This document shows positions 41,020 to 50,444 of a DNA stretch of 64,000 nt, piece by piece (the first letter of the stretch is position 1; each line of letters opens with the position of its first letter). The notes below the pieces were generated by a model. The model searched no databases. It was not told the origin of the DNA and saw nothing but the letters and a program-made list of their open reading frames with translations. The position numbers and the translations under genes were made by a program. The DNA is taken from the NCBI GenBank assembly GCA_013360445.1, contig JABWBP010000002.1, positions 1 through 64,000 on the forward strand, in the 5' to 3' direction. This DNA comes from Calditrichaceae bacterium. Lineage in GTDB: Bacteria > Calditrichota > Calditrichia > RBG-13-44-9 > J075.

Positions 41020-42393
41020 ATGTTCTTCCCCTCCGAACCCTTCCGGATCAAAGTAGTGGAACCGATCCGCCGCACCACCCGCGAGGAGCGCGAAAAACTG
41101 ATCAAAGAAGCGGGGCTGAACGTGTTCAACGTGCCCGCGGAAGCGATCTACGTGGATTTGCTGACCGACAGCGGCACCTCCGCCATGAGCGACAACCAGT
41201 GGGCCGGCCTCATGTTAGGCGATGAATCCTACGCCGGGAGCAAGAATTATTATCACTTCGAAGAATCCGTGCGCGACATCTTCGGCTTCACGCACATCAT
41301 TCCCACCCACCAGGGGCGGGTGGCGGAGAATCTGCTCTTTTCCACCATTTTAGAAAAAGGGATGATCGTGCCCAACAACATCCACTTCGACACCACCCGC
41401 GCCAACGTGGAGTACAACAAAGGTCTGGCGCTGGACCTGGTGATCGACGAGGCTTACGATCCCCACATTTTCCATCCCTTCAAGGGCAACATGGATTTGC
41501 ACAAGTTGGAGCAAACCATTCAGCAGCACGGGGTTCACCGCATTCCCCTGGTTTTTATCACCATTACCAATAATTCCGGGGGCGGGCAGCCGGTCTCCCT
41601 GCAAAACATCCGCGAAACCCGCCAGTTGCTGGATCGCCACGGCATTCCCCTGTTCTTCGACGCCTGCCGCTTTGCGGAGAACTGCTATTTCATCAAAGAG
41701 CGCGAGGAGGGCTACCGGGATAAATCTATCAAAGAGATCGCCCGGGAGATTTTTTCTTACGGCGACGGCTGCACTATGAGCGCCAAAAAGGATGGGTTGG
41801 TGAACATCGGGGGGTTCATCGGGATGAACAACGACGAGCTGGCGGACAAAATCACCACCCGGCTGATCCTGATCGAAGGATTCCCCACCTACGGCGGCCT
41901 GGCCGGGCGCGACTTGGAGGCCATCGCCCGGGGCTTGCAGGAAGTGCTGAACGAAGATTACCTGCACTTTCGCATCAGCCAGGTGCGCCATTTGGGGCAA
42001 ATGTTGGAGGATGAAGGGGTTCCCATCCTGAAACCGGTGGGCGGGCACGCCATTTATCTCAACGCCAAAGAATTCCTGCCCCACATTTCCCAGCGCCAGT
42101 TTCCCGGCCAGGCGCTCACCGTGGCGCTCTACCGCGAAGCGGGCATCCGGGCGGTGGAGATCGGGGGGCTGATGTTCGGGCACAAAGATCCCCATACCGG
42201 GGAAGATGTCTGGCCGGAGTTAGAAATGGTGCGCCTGGCCATTCCCCGCCGGGTTTACACCACCCAGCACATGGTGTACGTGGCGGAATCCATCGCCAAA
42301 CTGTATAAGGAGCGCGAGAAAATAAGGGGATTGCGCTTAGTGTACCAGGCCCCGGTGCTGCGGCACTTCACGGCCAGATTGGAAGAGGTATAG
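41020..42393 (+). CDS. tnaA: Tryptophanase
   Basis: A PLP enzyme splitting tryptophan to indole, pyruvate and ammonia. The 457-residue product keeps LTDSGTSAMSDNQWAG, PTHQGRVAEN, FFDACRFAEN and the PLP-lysine segment MSAKKDGLVNIGG. The stretch GIRAVEIGG matches tryptophanase rather than tyrosine phenol-lyase, which has RSMERG there; that is the basis for the name. AAAGGAG precedes the ATG. No TnaC-like leader peptide is seen upstream, where a repeat element sits, so the E. coli attenuation mechanism is probably absent. Confidence 0.9.
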   Translation: MFFPSEPFRIKVVEPIRRTTREEREKLIKEAGLNVFNVPAEAIYVDLLTDSGTSAMSDNQWAGLMLGDESYAGSKNYYHFEESVRDIFGFTHIIPTHQGRVAENLLFSTILEKGMIVPNNIHFDTTRANVEYNKGLALDLVIDEAYDPHIFHPFKGNMDLHKLEQTIQQHGVHRIPLVFITITNNSGGGQPVSLQNIRETRQLLDRHGIPLFFDACRFAENCYFIKEREEGYRDKSIKEIAREIFSYGDGCTMSAKKDGLVNIGGFIGMNNDELADKITTRLILIEGFPTYGGLAGRDLEAIARGLQEVLNEDYLHFRISQVRHLGQMLEDEGVPILKPVGGHAIYLNAKEFLPHISQRQFPGQALTVALYREAGIRAVEIGGLMFGHKDPHTGEDVWPELEMVRLAIPRRVYTTQHMVYVAESIAKLYKEREKIRGLRLVYQAPVLRHFTARLEEV

Positions 42394-42405
42394 CGTTTAG
42401 TGTTA

Positions 42406-42486
42406 GGAGTGCAAAGCTTCAGCTTTGCATTCACCTTTGCACTCAGCTTTGCACTCACCGCCTGCAAAACTGAAGTTTTGCACTCC
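42406..42486. repeat. GGAGTGCAAA palindromic repeat, copy 3
   Basis: GGAGTGCAAAGCTTCAGCTTTGCA hairpin, TTTGCACTCA direct repeats and GCAAAACTGAAGTTTTGCACTCC at the right end. Same family as 1403-1493. Confidence 0.78.
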
Positions 42487-42554
42487 CTGTCACCGGAACG
42501 CTCGGTTGTTGTGTTCAAAAGAAGCCGGGCGACTAAAGACAGGTAAGCCAAACC

Positions 42555-43724
42555 ATGCAGCCTAAAACCTTTCTGGTATTGGGAGGTTATGGCAACAGCG
42601 GGCTGGCGCTGGCGAGATTGCTGCTGCGCTTCAGCGATTGCCGGCTGGTATTGGCCGGGCGCAACCTTCAGCGCGCCGAGGCCGCCGCCGCGGGGCTGAA
42701 TGCGGAATTCAGCGGAATGCGCGTAAAGGGAATTCGGTTGGACGCGACCGATACCGCGGCGCTCAAACCCGCTTTTGCCGGAATGGATATGGCAGTCGCC
42801 GCCTCCAGCACCGCCCGCTGCGCCGGCGCCGTGGCGGCCGCCGCCCTGGAAGCCGGCAGCGATTATCTCGATATTCAGCTCTCCTCGGAAGAAAAATTAG
42901 CCGCCCTGAACGCGCTGCGCCCGCAAATCCTGAACGCCGGGCGCTGCTTCATCACCGACGGCGGTTTTCATCCCGGGCTTCCGGCGGTGATGATCCGCCA
43001 TGCCGCGCAGCAATTCGACCGCCTGACCAGCGCGAATATCGGAAGCCTCCTGAAGGTGAATTGGGCAGATCTGCATTTTTCCGAGGCGACTTTGCGGGAG
43101 TTTGCGGATGAGATCACCCGGGAGATCGCTAACCCCCGCCCGGCCATTTACCGGGATAAGATGTGGCGCAAGGCGGGCATGTTTTCCGCTAAAGATTACC
43201 CGGCTTTCGATTTCGGAACAGCGTTCGGCAAACGCCGTTGCGCCCCGATGTTTTTGGAAGAGATGCGCTACCTGCCGGAGATGTTTCCCGCTTTGCAGGA
43301 AACCGCTTTCTACGTCAGCGGATTCAACTGGTTTGTGGATGGCGTTGTGTTTCCCCTGCTGATGGCAGGGGTAAAAATTCATCCGCAAGGAAAATTTGCC
43401 GCCCTCGGGAATCTGCTAATTTGGGGATTGCGCCGCTTCTCCAAACCGCCCTACAACAACATCTTGAAATTGGAAGCGCGGGGAGAAAAGGCCGGCAAAC
43501 CGGCGTACCGGGAGCTGCGCATCTCCCATGAAGACGGTTACCTGCTCACCGCCGCCCCGGTAGCCGCCTGTCTGCTGCAGTACCTCGACGGAACCATCCG
43601 CCAACCCGGCTTGTGGCTGATGGCCCATCTCGTCGAGCCGGGGAGGCTGCTGGAAGACCTGGTCAGGATGGGCATCTCCGTAGAGTGGAAGAAGGGTGAA
43701 CCGGCTGAGAAGCGGGTCGGTTAA
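42555..43724 (+). CDS. Saccharopine dehydrogenase-like NAD(P)-binding protein
   Basis: The 389-residue product begins with a Rossmann fold (FLVLGGYGNSGLALARLLLR) and has the saccharopine dehydrogenase-type order: LAGRNLQRAEAAA, RLDATDTAALKPAF, AALEAGSDYLDIQ, and DGGFHPGLPAVMIRHA. Family members act in lysine metabolism or as lipid and unknown reductases; substrate is not predictable. No clear Shine-Dalgarno is seen before the ATG. Its neighbours (tryptophanase, radical SAM) do not fix its role. Confidence 0.83.
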   Translation: MQPKTFLVLGGYGNSGLALARLLLRFSDCRLVLAGRNLQRAEAAAAGLNAEFSGMRVKGIRLDATDTAALKPAFAGMDMAVAASSTARCAGAVAAAALEAGSDYLDIQLSSEEKLAALNALRPQILNAGRCFITDGGFHPGLPAVMIRHAAQQFDRLTSANIGSLLKVNWADLHFSEATLREFADEITREIANPRPAIYRDKMWRKAGMFSAKDYPAFDFGTAFGKRRCAPMFLEEMRYLPEMFPALQETAFYVSGFNWFVDGVVFPLLMAGVKIHPQGKFAALGNLLIWGLRRFSKPPYNNILKLEARGEKAGKPAYRELRISHEDGYLLTAAPVAACLLQYLDGTIRQPGLWLMAHLVEPGRLLEDLVRMGISVEWKKGEPAEKRVG

Positions 43725-43802
43725 GCGGAGTTACCAATATACGCAAGCGTTATGAAGAACTTTTTTTACCGAATTTCTGCGATCTGAAACAGGAGGTCTA
43801 TT

Positions 43803-44753
43803 ATGCTTTCATTCGGCCCGATTCCTTCCCGGCGGCTGGGACAGAGCCTGGGGATCAATAACATTCCGCCCAAGCATTGCAGTTACTCCTGCATTTACTG
43901 CCAGGTCGGGAGAACGGATAAGTTGAGGATCGAACCGCGGAAATTTTTTAATCCGAAAAATATTTTAAACGACGTCAAAAACCGGATCGCGCAGATTTAT
44001 GAGCATGGCGGCAGAATCGATTATCTTTCCTTTGTGCCGGATGGCGAGCCGACCCTGGATAGCGGCCTGGGGCGAACAATCGAGCTCCTGAAACCGCTAA
44101 GATTTCCCATCGCGGTATTTACCAATGCCTCCCTGGTCTGGCGGAAAGCCGTGCGTGCGGATTTGTGCAAAGCGGATTGGGTTTCCCTGAAAATCGATGC
44201 GGCTGATGAAGCAACCTGGCGGAAGATCAACCGGCCCCACCCGGGGCTGGGATTAAAAACCGTGCTGGATGGAATGATGAAATTTGCCGAAGAATTCCGC
44301 GGATACCTTGCCACCGAAACCATGCTGGTAAAGAGAATCAACGATTCGGAGGCCAATTTCCGCAATATTGGCGCGTTTCTGAAACGGCTAAAACCGGCCC
44401 GGGCCTATCTCTCCATTCCCACCCGTCCCCCGGCGGAATCGCGCACTTTTCCGCCGGAAGAAGAAAGCCTTAACCTGGCCTACCAGCTTTTGAGCGAGCG
44501 CCTGGATGAGGTGGTCTGCTTGATCACCGAGGAGGAGGAAGAAGGGTTCGGGTTCACCGGCCAGGTGGAAGATGACCTGCTCCGCACCACCGCCGTGCAC
44601 CCCATGACCGAGGAAGCGGTGGAAACGATTCTCCGGAAATCCCATGCCCGCTGGGATACCATCCATCGCCTGATTGCCCGGGGCCAGCTGGCGGAGATGG
44701 TTCACCAGGGGAAACGCTTCTATATTCGCCGGTTTTCCCAAAAGCAGGGTTAA
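43803..44753 (+). CDS. Radical SAM protein, COG0731 (TYW1-like) family
   Basis: A 316-residue radical SAM enzyme. The cluster motif is CSYSCIYCQVG near residue 25, preceded by GPIPSRRLGQSLGIN, the signature of the COG0731 Fe-S oxidoreductase group. FVPDGEPTLD and VSLKIDAADEATW follow at the expected places. The C-terminal 60 residues look like a winged-helix (MTEEAVETILRKS). ACAGGAGGTCT gives a strong ribosome site. The reaction is unknown; relatives include tRNA wybutosine enzymes, but many bacterial members are uncharacterised. Confidence 0.88.
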   Translation: MLSFGPIPSRRLGQSLGINNIPPKHCSYSCIYCQVGRTDKLRIEPRKFFNPKNILNDVKNRIAQIYEHGGRIDYLSFVPDGEPTLDSGLGRTIELLKPLRFPIAVFTNASLVWRKAVRADLCKADWVSLKIDAADEATWRKINRPHPGLGLKTVLDGMMKFAEEFRGYLATETMLVKRINDSEANFRNIGAFLKRLKPARAYLSIPTRPPAESRTFPPEEESLNLAYQLLSERLDEVVCLITEEEEEGFGFTGQVEDDLLRTTAVHPMTEEAVETILRKSHARWDTIHRLIARGQLAEMVHQGKRFYIRRFSQKQG

Positions 44754-44845
44754 AAACGGAGCATCTTTTTTAACGCCGGTTCTTCTTTTTTAGCATTTTA
44801 TTTCGTAACATATTCCTGGTAATTTCAAGGAAAGCAGAAGAGGAT

Positions 44846-45040
44846 ATGGCGATGATTCACTTAACGCTTGGCGAAGAAGAAGCGCAAATTTTGCAAGAAG
44901 TGCTGGAATCCTGCATTTCCGATTTAAGTATGGAAATTGCCGATACGGACCGGATGGAGTTCCGGGAAATTTTGAAAACCCGGAAACGCACCCTCCTCAA
45001 AGTGCTCGAAGTGCTTCGGGGTACTATGCCGCAATCCTGA
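44846..45040 (+). CDS. Small conserved-looking helical protein
   Basis: A 64-residue product, mostly charged amphipathic helix (LGEEEAQILQEVLESCISDL ... MEFREILKTRKRTLL). Similar short proteins with 'L..LSDLR.EI..TD' patterns are common in FCB genomes, with no known role. AGAAGAGGAT precedes the ATG at 44846. It stands alone between the radical SAM and CBS genes. Confidence 0.7.
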   Translation: MAMIHLTLGEEEAQILQEVLESCISDLSMEIADTDRMEFREILKTRKRTLLKVLEVLRGTMPQS

Positions 45041-45227
45041 TCCGGCAAGAAATCCGCCATCGCTGATGCGGCTCGGCCGCGCCGTCATTCGCGAATCTTT
45101 AGCGTGGAACGCCAAAGATGGCGGTGCAAGGGATTGCCGTTTAAAGATCGAGTGGTTAAGGAGCTTACGGGTGAATGAATTTTCGATGCTCATAGAGAGT
45201 AATTTTCACCCATAATCGGGAGAATGT

Positions 45228-45710
45228 ATGGAAAAACTTACCGCGAATGACATTATGACCCGGGAAATTTTGGGAGCGCGGGCGGATTGGACGATTGACC
45301 GCCTGGCAGAATTCCTGGTGGAGAATTCCATCTCCGGCGCCCCGGTGCTCTCGGAGGACGGCAAATTGTTGGGCGTGGTTTCCCTGACCGACATCGTGCG
45401 GCATACCACCCTGCCCATGAAAGAGCGCCACGTCGCCCATCCCCACGATTATTATCTTCCGGATTTGCGCTTTCAATACGCCAAAGAAGAAATTACCTCC
45501 TTTGATCTGCGGGATGAATCCACTACCGCGGTCAGCGACATTATGACCTCCATGATTTTCAGCGTATTGGAAGATACCCCGGTGCGGGAAATCGCCGACC
45601 TGATGATCCGCGGGCGCATCCACCGCGTTTTTGTCACCCGCAACGAGCAGGTGGTGGGGATCATTTCCGCGCTGGATATGTTGAAGGTGATTATAGAGGT
45701 GTGCCGGTAG
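45228..45710 (+). CDS. CBS-domain protein
   Basis: The 160-residue product consists of a pair of CBS motifs: MTREILGARADWTIDRLAEF ... LLGVVSLTDIVRH and DIMTSMIFSVLEDTPVREIA ... VVGIISALDML. Such pairs bind adenine nucleotides and regulate partner proteins. No fused enzyme domain is present. CGGGAGAA precedes the ATG. It lies just before the hyp cluster, so a role in energy sensing of hydrogenase maturation is possible, but not shown. Confidence 0.9.
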   Translation: MEKLTANDIMTREILGARADWTIDRLAEFLVENSISGAPVLSEDGKLLGVVSLTDIVRHTTLPMKERHVAHPHDYYLPDLRFQYAKEEITSFDLRDESTTAVSDIMTSMIFSVLEDTPVREIADLMIRGRIHRVFVTRNEQVVGIISALDMLKVIIEVCR

Positions 45711-45716
45711 GCGAAT

Positions 45717-45748
45717 TATTAATTGCCAATTGGCAATTGACAATTAAC
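45717..45748. repeat. AATTGGCAATTG repeat, copy 3
   Basis: AATTGCCAATTGGCAATTG units lie just before hypB. The hypB frame is open across them, but the start after the repeat is used. Confidence 0.7.
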
Positions 45749-45760
45749 AAGGGAACTCCG

Positions 45761-46417
45761 ATGAGCGTTATCACCGTCGAGCGAAAAATATTGCAAAAAA
45801 ACGATGAAGTGGCCGCGGAGAACCGGGCGCGATTCAAAGAAAACCGCCTGTTCACCCTCAACCTGGTCAGCTCTCCCGGCTCCGGCAAAACCACCCTCCT
45901 GGAACGCATCCTGGAGATACTGGCCGGGCAGGTGCGCATCTCCGTGGTGGAAGGAGACGTGCAGACCGATAACGACGCGCAGCGCATTGCCAAATATAAC
46001 GTCCCGGTGGTGCAAATCATTACCAACGGGGCCTGCCACCTGGAAGCCAAATTAGTGCAGGACGCCGTCGCCAGCCTGCCCCTGGAGCATACCGATATCC
46101 TGGTAATCGAAAACGTGGGAAACCTGGTCTGCCCGGCCAGCTACGACTTAGGCGAAGATCTGAAAGTGGTGCTCTTCAGCACCGCCGAGGGAGACGACAA
46201 GCCCCTGAAATATCCCAAAATGTTCCGGGTGGCGGACGTCTGCATCATCAACAAGATCGATTTGCTTCCCTACATCGAATTCGATATGGCGAAGGCCCGG
46301 GAGAACGCCCTCAACATCAATCCCGGCTTGACGATCTTTGAGGTATCCGCGAAAACCGGGGAAGGGATCGATGAATGGATCGAATGGTTAAGAAAGGAAG
46401 CGCAGCGGCGCAGGTAG
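45761..46417 (+). CDS. hypB: Hydrogenase nickel incorporation GTPase HypB
   Basis: HypB delivers nickel to the hydrogenase large subunit with GTP hydrolysis. The 218-residue product has the P-loop SSPGSGKTTLLERIL, VVEGDVQTDNDA, the metal-site GACHLEA, DILVIENVGNLVCPA and NKIDLLPY. There is no His-rich nickel-storage stretch or N-terminal CXXCGC motif. The start at 45761 follows AAGGGAACTCC, a modest ribosome site. It is followed by hypF, hypC and hypD. hypA and hypE are not in the window. Confidence 0.95.
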   Translation: MSVITVERKILQKNDEVAAENRARFKENRLFTLNLVSSPGSGKTTLLERILEILAGQVRISVVEGDVQTDNDAQRIAKYNVPVVQIITNGACHLEAKLVQDAVASLPLEHTDILVIENVGNLVCPASYDLGEDLKVVLFSTAEGDDKPLKYPKMFRVADVCIINKIDLLPYIEFDMAKARENALNINPGLTIFEVSAKTGEGIDEWIEWLRKEAQRRR

Positions 46418-46503
46418 CGCGTCCCGGCCGGGCCTTCAAGAAATAATTTTTTACCCCTTGCGACTTTCTCCATCCTCAACGAAGCGGATAAACCATACAG
46501 CGT

Positions 46504-48843
46504 ATGAAACGCCTCAAGATCACCATTCAGGGCGCGGTGCAGGGGGTGGGATTTCGCCCCTTCATTTACCGCCTGGCCGCGGATCTGCGCCTGAGCGGCT
46601 GGGTACTCAACTCCTCCCGGGGGGTGTTCATCGAAGCGGAGGGGGAGCCGCCGGCGCTGGAAGCGTTGCTGCTGCGCATCGCGCGGGAAAAACCGCCCCG
46701 CTCTTTTATTCAGAGCTTAGAGCACTCCCTGCTCGACCCGCTCGGCTACCAGGGGTTCGAAATCCGCAAAAGCGAAGAATCCGGCCCCAAAACCGCCCTG
46801 GTATTGCCGGATATCGCTGCCTGCCCGGAGTGCCTGGGGGAAATTTTCGATCCGCAAGACCGCCGCTACCTCTATCCCTTTACCAATTGCACCAACTGCG
46901 GGCCGCGCTTCAGCATCATCGCCGCCCTGCCCTACGACCGCCCCAACACCACCATGAAAACCTTCGTGATGTGCGAGCGCTGCCGGGCGGAGTATGAAAA
47001 TCCCGCGGACCGGCGCTTCCACGCCCAGCCCAACGCCTGCCCGGAGTGCGGGCCGCACCTGGAGTTGTGGGATTCCCGGGGCAACATGCTCGCGGATTAC
47101 CACCCCGCATTGTTAGCCGCGGCCAAAGCGATCCGGGAGGGGAAAATCGTGGCGGTGAAAGGGTTGGGCGGTTTTCACCTGATGGCGCACGCCGCCAACC
47201 CGGAAGCGGTGCGGGAGCTGCGCCGCCGCAAGCGCCGCGAGGAAAAGCCCCTCGCGCTGATGTTTCCCTCCCCGGAAAGCGTTAAACAGCACTGCCGGGT
47301 CTCCGAATTGGAAGAACGCCTGCTCTGCTCCGCGGAAGCGCCCATCGTGCTGCTGCAACGTTCGACATTCGCCATTCTCCATTCGCTATTCAAAATTCAC
47401 AATTCGCAATTGAGAATTGAGAATTCAGAATCGGGAATTTGTAATGAAGTCGCCCCTGCCAACCCCTGCCTCGGCGCGCTGCTGCCCTACACTCCCCTGC
47501 ACCATATTCTGATGCGCGAGTTGGGTTTTCCCATCGTCGCCACCAGCGGCAATCTTTCCGATGAGCCGATCTGCACCGACGAGCGCGAGGCGCTGGAACG
47601 GTTGGGAGGCATTGCAGACCTGTTTTTGGTGCATAATCGCCCCATCCTCCGCCACGTGGATGATTCCATCGCCCGCGTCATGGCCGGGCGGGAGCTGATT
47701 TTGCGCCGGGCGCGCGGCTATGCGCCCCTGCCGGTGATGCTGAAGGAAAATTTGCCCCCGGCGCTGGCCGTGGGCGCGCACCTGAAAAATACCGTGGCCA
47801 TTTCGGTCAACAACCAGGTATTCATCAGCCAGCACATCGGCGACCTGGAGAGCGAGGCCTCCTACCGCGCCTTCCGGGAGGTGATCGGCAGTTTGAGCCG
47901 GCTCTATGAAACGCAGCCGCAGCAAGTGGTTTGCGACGCCCACCCGGATTATCTTTCCACCCAATACGCCCGCCGGAGCGGGCTGCCGCGAATCGAAGTG
48001 CAGCACCACCACGCCCACGTGCTCTCCTGCATGGCGGAGAACGAGTTAAAAGCCCCGGTGCTGGGGATCGGCTGGGACGGAACCGGCTACGGAAGCGACG
48101 GCACGGTGTGGGGCGGGGAATTTCTATTAGTCAACGAAAGCGGTTTTGAGCGCCGGGGCTGCCTGCGCGCCTTCCGGCTGCCCGGCGGGGAGAGCGCCAT
48201 CAAAGAGCCGCGCCGCAGCGCCTTAGGATTGCTCTATGAAATCTGGGGCGGGGCGCTGTTCGAGCGCCAGGATTTGCCGCCGGTGCAGGCGTTTTCCGAT
48301 GCGGAGCTGAAAATCATCCGCTCCATGCTCCCAAAAGGGCTGAATGCGCCCATCACCAGCAGCGCCGGGCGGCTGTTCGATGCAGTCGCGTCGCTCATCG
48401 GCCTCCGCCAGGTTACTCGCTTCGAGGGGCAGGCGGCCATGGAGTTAGAATTCCACATCGCCGGGGAGGGCGAGGAAGCGTATCGCTTCTCGCTAAATCA
48501 GAAAAAGAATGGAAATTTCCCCCGCTTTGTGATAGATTGGGAACCCATGGCGCGGGAGATCATCGAAGACAGGCAAAACGCGATCCCGGCAGGCGTAATA
48601 TCCCGCAAATTTCACAATACCCTGGCGGAAATGGCGGCAGCGGCGGCGAAGGAGGCCGGCATCGAAAAAGTGGCCCTGAGCGGGGGGTGTTTTCAAAACA
48701 AATACCTCACCGAGCGAATGGTGCGGCGGTTGGCAGAGGAGGGATTTCAGCCCTACTGGCACCAGCGGGTTCCGCCCAACGATGGAGGGATTGCCCTGGG
48801 ACAGTTGGCGGCGGTGGGGGGAAGAAACCAACTTGCAAAGTGA
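46504..48843 (+). CDS. hypF: Carbamoyltransferase HypF with repeat-encoded insert
   Basis: HypF makes the thiocarboxamide precursor of the cyanide ligands from carbamoyl phosphate. The 779-residue product has the acylphosphatase domain (QGAVQGVGFRPFIYRLA), two zinc fingers (CPECLGEIFD ... CTNCGPRF; CERCRAEYEN ... CPECGPHL), a YrdC domain (AVKGLGGFHLMAHA), and a Kae1-like domain (VQHHHAHVLSCMAE, WDGTGYGSDGTVWGG). Between PIVLLQ and ANPCLGALLPYTPLHH about 25 extra residues are encoded by AT-rich repeat DNA (47362-47449). The frame is intact and all motifs are present. No strong Shine-Dalgarno precedes the ATG. Confidence 0.95.
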   Translation: MKRLKITIQGAVQGVGFRPFIYRLAADLRLSGWVLNSSRGVFIEAEGEPPALEALLLRIAREKPPRSFIQSLEHSLLDPLGYQGFEIRKSEESGPKTALVLPDIAACPECLGEIFDPQDRRYLYPFTNCTNCGPRFSIIAALPYDRPNTTMKTFVMCERCRAEYENPADRRFHAQPNACPECGPHLELWDSRGNMLADYHPALLAAAKAIREGKIVAVKGLGGFHLMAHAANPEAVRELRRRKRREEKPLALMFPSPESVKQHCRVSELEERLLCSAEAPIVLLQRSTFAILHSLFKIHNSQLRIENSESGICNEVAPANPCLGALLPYTPLHHILMRELGFPIVATSGNLSDEPICTDEREALERLGGIADLFLVHNRPILRHVDDSIARVMAGRELILRRARGYAPLPVMLKENLPPALAVGAHLKNTVAISVNNQVFISQHIGDLESEASYRAFREVIGSLSRLYETQPQQVVCDAHPDYLSTQYARRSGLPRIEVQHHHAHVLSCMAENELKAPVLGIGWDGTGYGSDGTVWGGEFLLVNESGFERRGCLRAFRLPGGESAIKEPRRSALGLLYEIWGGALFERQDLPPVQAFSDAELKIIRSMLPKGLNAPITSSAGRLFDAVASLIGLRQVTRFEGQAAMELEFHIAGEGEEAYRFSLNQKKNGNFPRFVIDWEPMAREIIEDRQNAIPAGVISRKFHNTLAEMAAAAAKEAGIEKVALSGGCFQNKYLTERMVRRLAEEGFQPYWHQRVPPNDGGIALGQLAAVGGRNQLAK
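47362..47449. repeat. AT-rich 'intergenic' repeat inside hypF
   Basis: The stretch reads as degenerate 'ttcgccattctcc', 'attcacaattcgc' and 'gagaattcagaat' units, the same class as the gap fillers at 3804-3850 and 5880-5945. It is translated in frame (AILHSLFKIHNSQLRIENS) and is extra relative to the HypF family. Confidence 0.8.
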
Positions 48844-48855
48844 TTACCCAAAAAT

Positions 48856-48987
48856 TCCCCTCTCTATTGGAGAGGGGTTAGGGGTGAGGTAAAAATGCCA
48901 ATTCCAGAAGAAGACATTTTCTTCGGCGCTCAAAAGGATTGCGGATTTTTTACCTCACCCCCGGCCCCTCTCTAATGGATAGGGGAG
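48856..48987. repeat. CCCCTCTC inverted repeat
   Basis: Left arm CCCCTCTCTATTGGAGAGGG then TTAGGGGTGAGGTAAAAA; right arm TTTTTTACCTCACCC then CCCCTCTCTAATGGATAGGG. It fills most of the gap between hypF and hypC. The centre at 52661-52898 carries a related motif. Confidence 0.8.
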
Positions 48988-49023
48988 AAGTTGATACGAC
49001 CTTGAAAAAAGAAGAGGAAACGC

Positions 49024-49299
49024 ATGTGCTTAGCCGTGCCCGGAAAAATCATGAGCATAGAGGGAGATGATCCGCTATTGCGGATCGGGAAGGTGAGTTT
49101 CGGCGGCATCGTAAAGGAAGTGAATCTCGCCTACGTGCCGGAAGCGAAGGTGGATGACTACGTGCTGGTGCACGTGGGGTTTGCGATCAATACCGTGGAT
49201 GAAGAAGAAGCGCTGAAAGTCTTCCAATATTTGAAAGAAATCGGCGACCTGGAAGAGTTAGAGGCGGGGGACGCTTCTGCAGAGGAGCCTTCGCCATGA
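49024..49299 (+). CDS. hypC: Hydrogenase assembly chaperone HypC
   Basis: HypC carries the Fe(CN)2CO unit with HypD and binds the immature large subunit. The 91-residue product starts with MCLAVPGKI, in which Cys2 is the essential ligand, and has [18 protein letters not shown]. The last 15 residues are acidic. AGAAGAGGAAA precedes the ATG. It overlaps hypD by four bases (ATGA). Confidence 0.95.
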   Translation: MCLAVPGKIMSIEGDDPLLRIGKVSFGGIVKEVNLAYVPEAKVDDYVLVHVGFAINTVDEEEALKVFQYLKEIGDLEELEAGDASAEEPSP

Positions 49300-50387
49300 A
49301 ATACGTGGAAGAGTACCGCGACCCCAAAGCCGCCCGGCAGTTGGCGGAATCGCTGCGGCGGATCACCACCCGCCCCTGGACCCTCATGGAAGTGTGCGGC
49401 GGGCAAACCCACGCGATTATGAAATTCGGCATCGACGAATTGCTGCCGGAAGAGATCACCCTGGTGCACGGCCCCGGCTGCCCGGTGTGCGTCACCCCGC
49501 TGGAGTTGATCGACAAAGCCCTGAAAATCGCCGCCCGCCCGGAGGTGATCTTCTGCTCCTTCGGGGACATGCTGCGGGTTCCCGGCAGCGAGGGCGATCT
49601 GTTCACCGTGAAGGCCAACGGCGGCAACGTGCGCATCGTCTATTCCCCGCTGGATTGCCTGAAGATCGCCCGCCGGCATCCCGATAAGCAGGTGGTTTTC
49701 TTCGGGGTGGGGTTCGAGACCACCGCCCCGGCCACGGCCATGGCGGTGTACCAGGCGCAGCGCTCCGGGATCGAGAATTTCTCCCTGCTGGTCTCCCACG
49801 TGTTAGTTCCCCCGGCCATGGAGGCGCTCCTCTCCTCTCCCCAAAACCGGGTGCAGGGATTTTTGGCCGCCGGGCACGTTTGCGCCGTCATGGGCTACCG
49901 GGAGTATTTCCCCATCGCCGAGAAATACCGGGCGCCGATTGTGGTCACCGGCTTCGAGCCGCTGGATATTCTCCAGGGAATCCACATGTGCGTAAAGCAG
50001 TTGGAGGAGGGGCGCTGCGAGGTGGAGAACCAGTACCAGCGGGCGGTGCAGGAGCAGGGGAATCGCCCGGCCCAGGAACTGATCCAGATGGTCTTCCGGG
50101 TGGTGCACCGCAAGTGGCGCGGGGTGGGGGAAATTCCCCGCAGCGGGTTAGGGCTGGCCGAAACTTACACCCGCTTTGACGCAGAAAAGCGCTTCGACGT
50201 TGCCCACGTGGCTACCGAGGAGCCGGCCGAGTGCATCGCCGGGTTGGTGTTGCAGGGCATCAAAAAGCCCTACGAGTGCTCCGCTTTCGGCGTGCGCTGC
50301 ACCCCGGAAAAGCCCCTCGGCGCGCCGATGGTCTCCTCCGAAGGCGCCTGCGCGGCGTATTACCGCTATCATCGCTCGAGGGGCTGA
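49296..50387 (+). CDS. hypD: Hydrogenase formation protein HypD
   Basis: HypD is the [4Fe-4S] scaffold on which the Fe(CN)2CO unit is built. The 363-residue product has [45 protein letters not shown], and the C-terminal [18 protein letters not shown] with [10 protein letters not shown]. Length is normal. Start codon overlap with hypC implies translational coupling. AGGAG lies within hypC 12 bp upstream. Confidence 0.96.
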   Translation: MKYVEEYRDPKAARQLAESLRRITTRPWTLMEVCGGQTHAIMKFGIDELLPEEITLVHGPGCPVCVTPLELIDKALKIAARPEVIFCSFGDMLRVPGSEGDLFTVKANGGNVRIVYSPLDCLKIARRHPDKQVVFFGVGFETTAPATAMAVYQAQRSGIENFSLLVSHVLVPPAMEALLSSPQNRVQGFLAAGHVCAVMGYREYFPIAEKYRAPIVVTGFEPLDILQGIHMCVKQLEEGRCEVENQYQRAVQEQGNRPAQELIQMVFRVVHRKWRGVGEIPRSGLGLAETYTRFDAEKRFDVAHVATEEPAECIAGLVLQGIKKPYECSAFGVRCTPEKPLGAPMVSSEGACAAYYRYHRSRG

Positions 50388-50444
50388 AATCCCCGCGCCG
50401 CAAATCCGGCTTCGCGCAAAACGAAATGGAGAAAAAGAAAGCGC

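Noticed and set aside
41020-42393. Tyrosine phenol-lyase
   Set aside because: The GIRAVEIGG segment matches tryptophanase; tyrosine phenol-lyase has RSMERG at that place.
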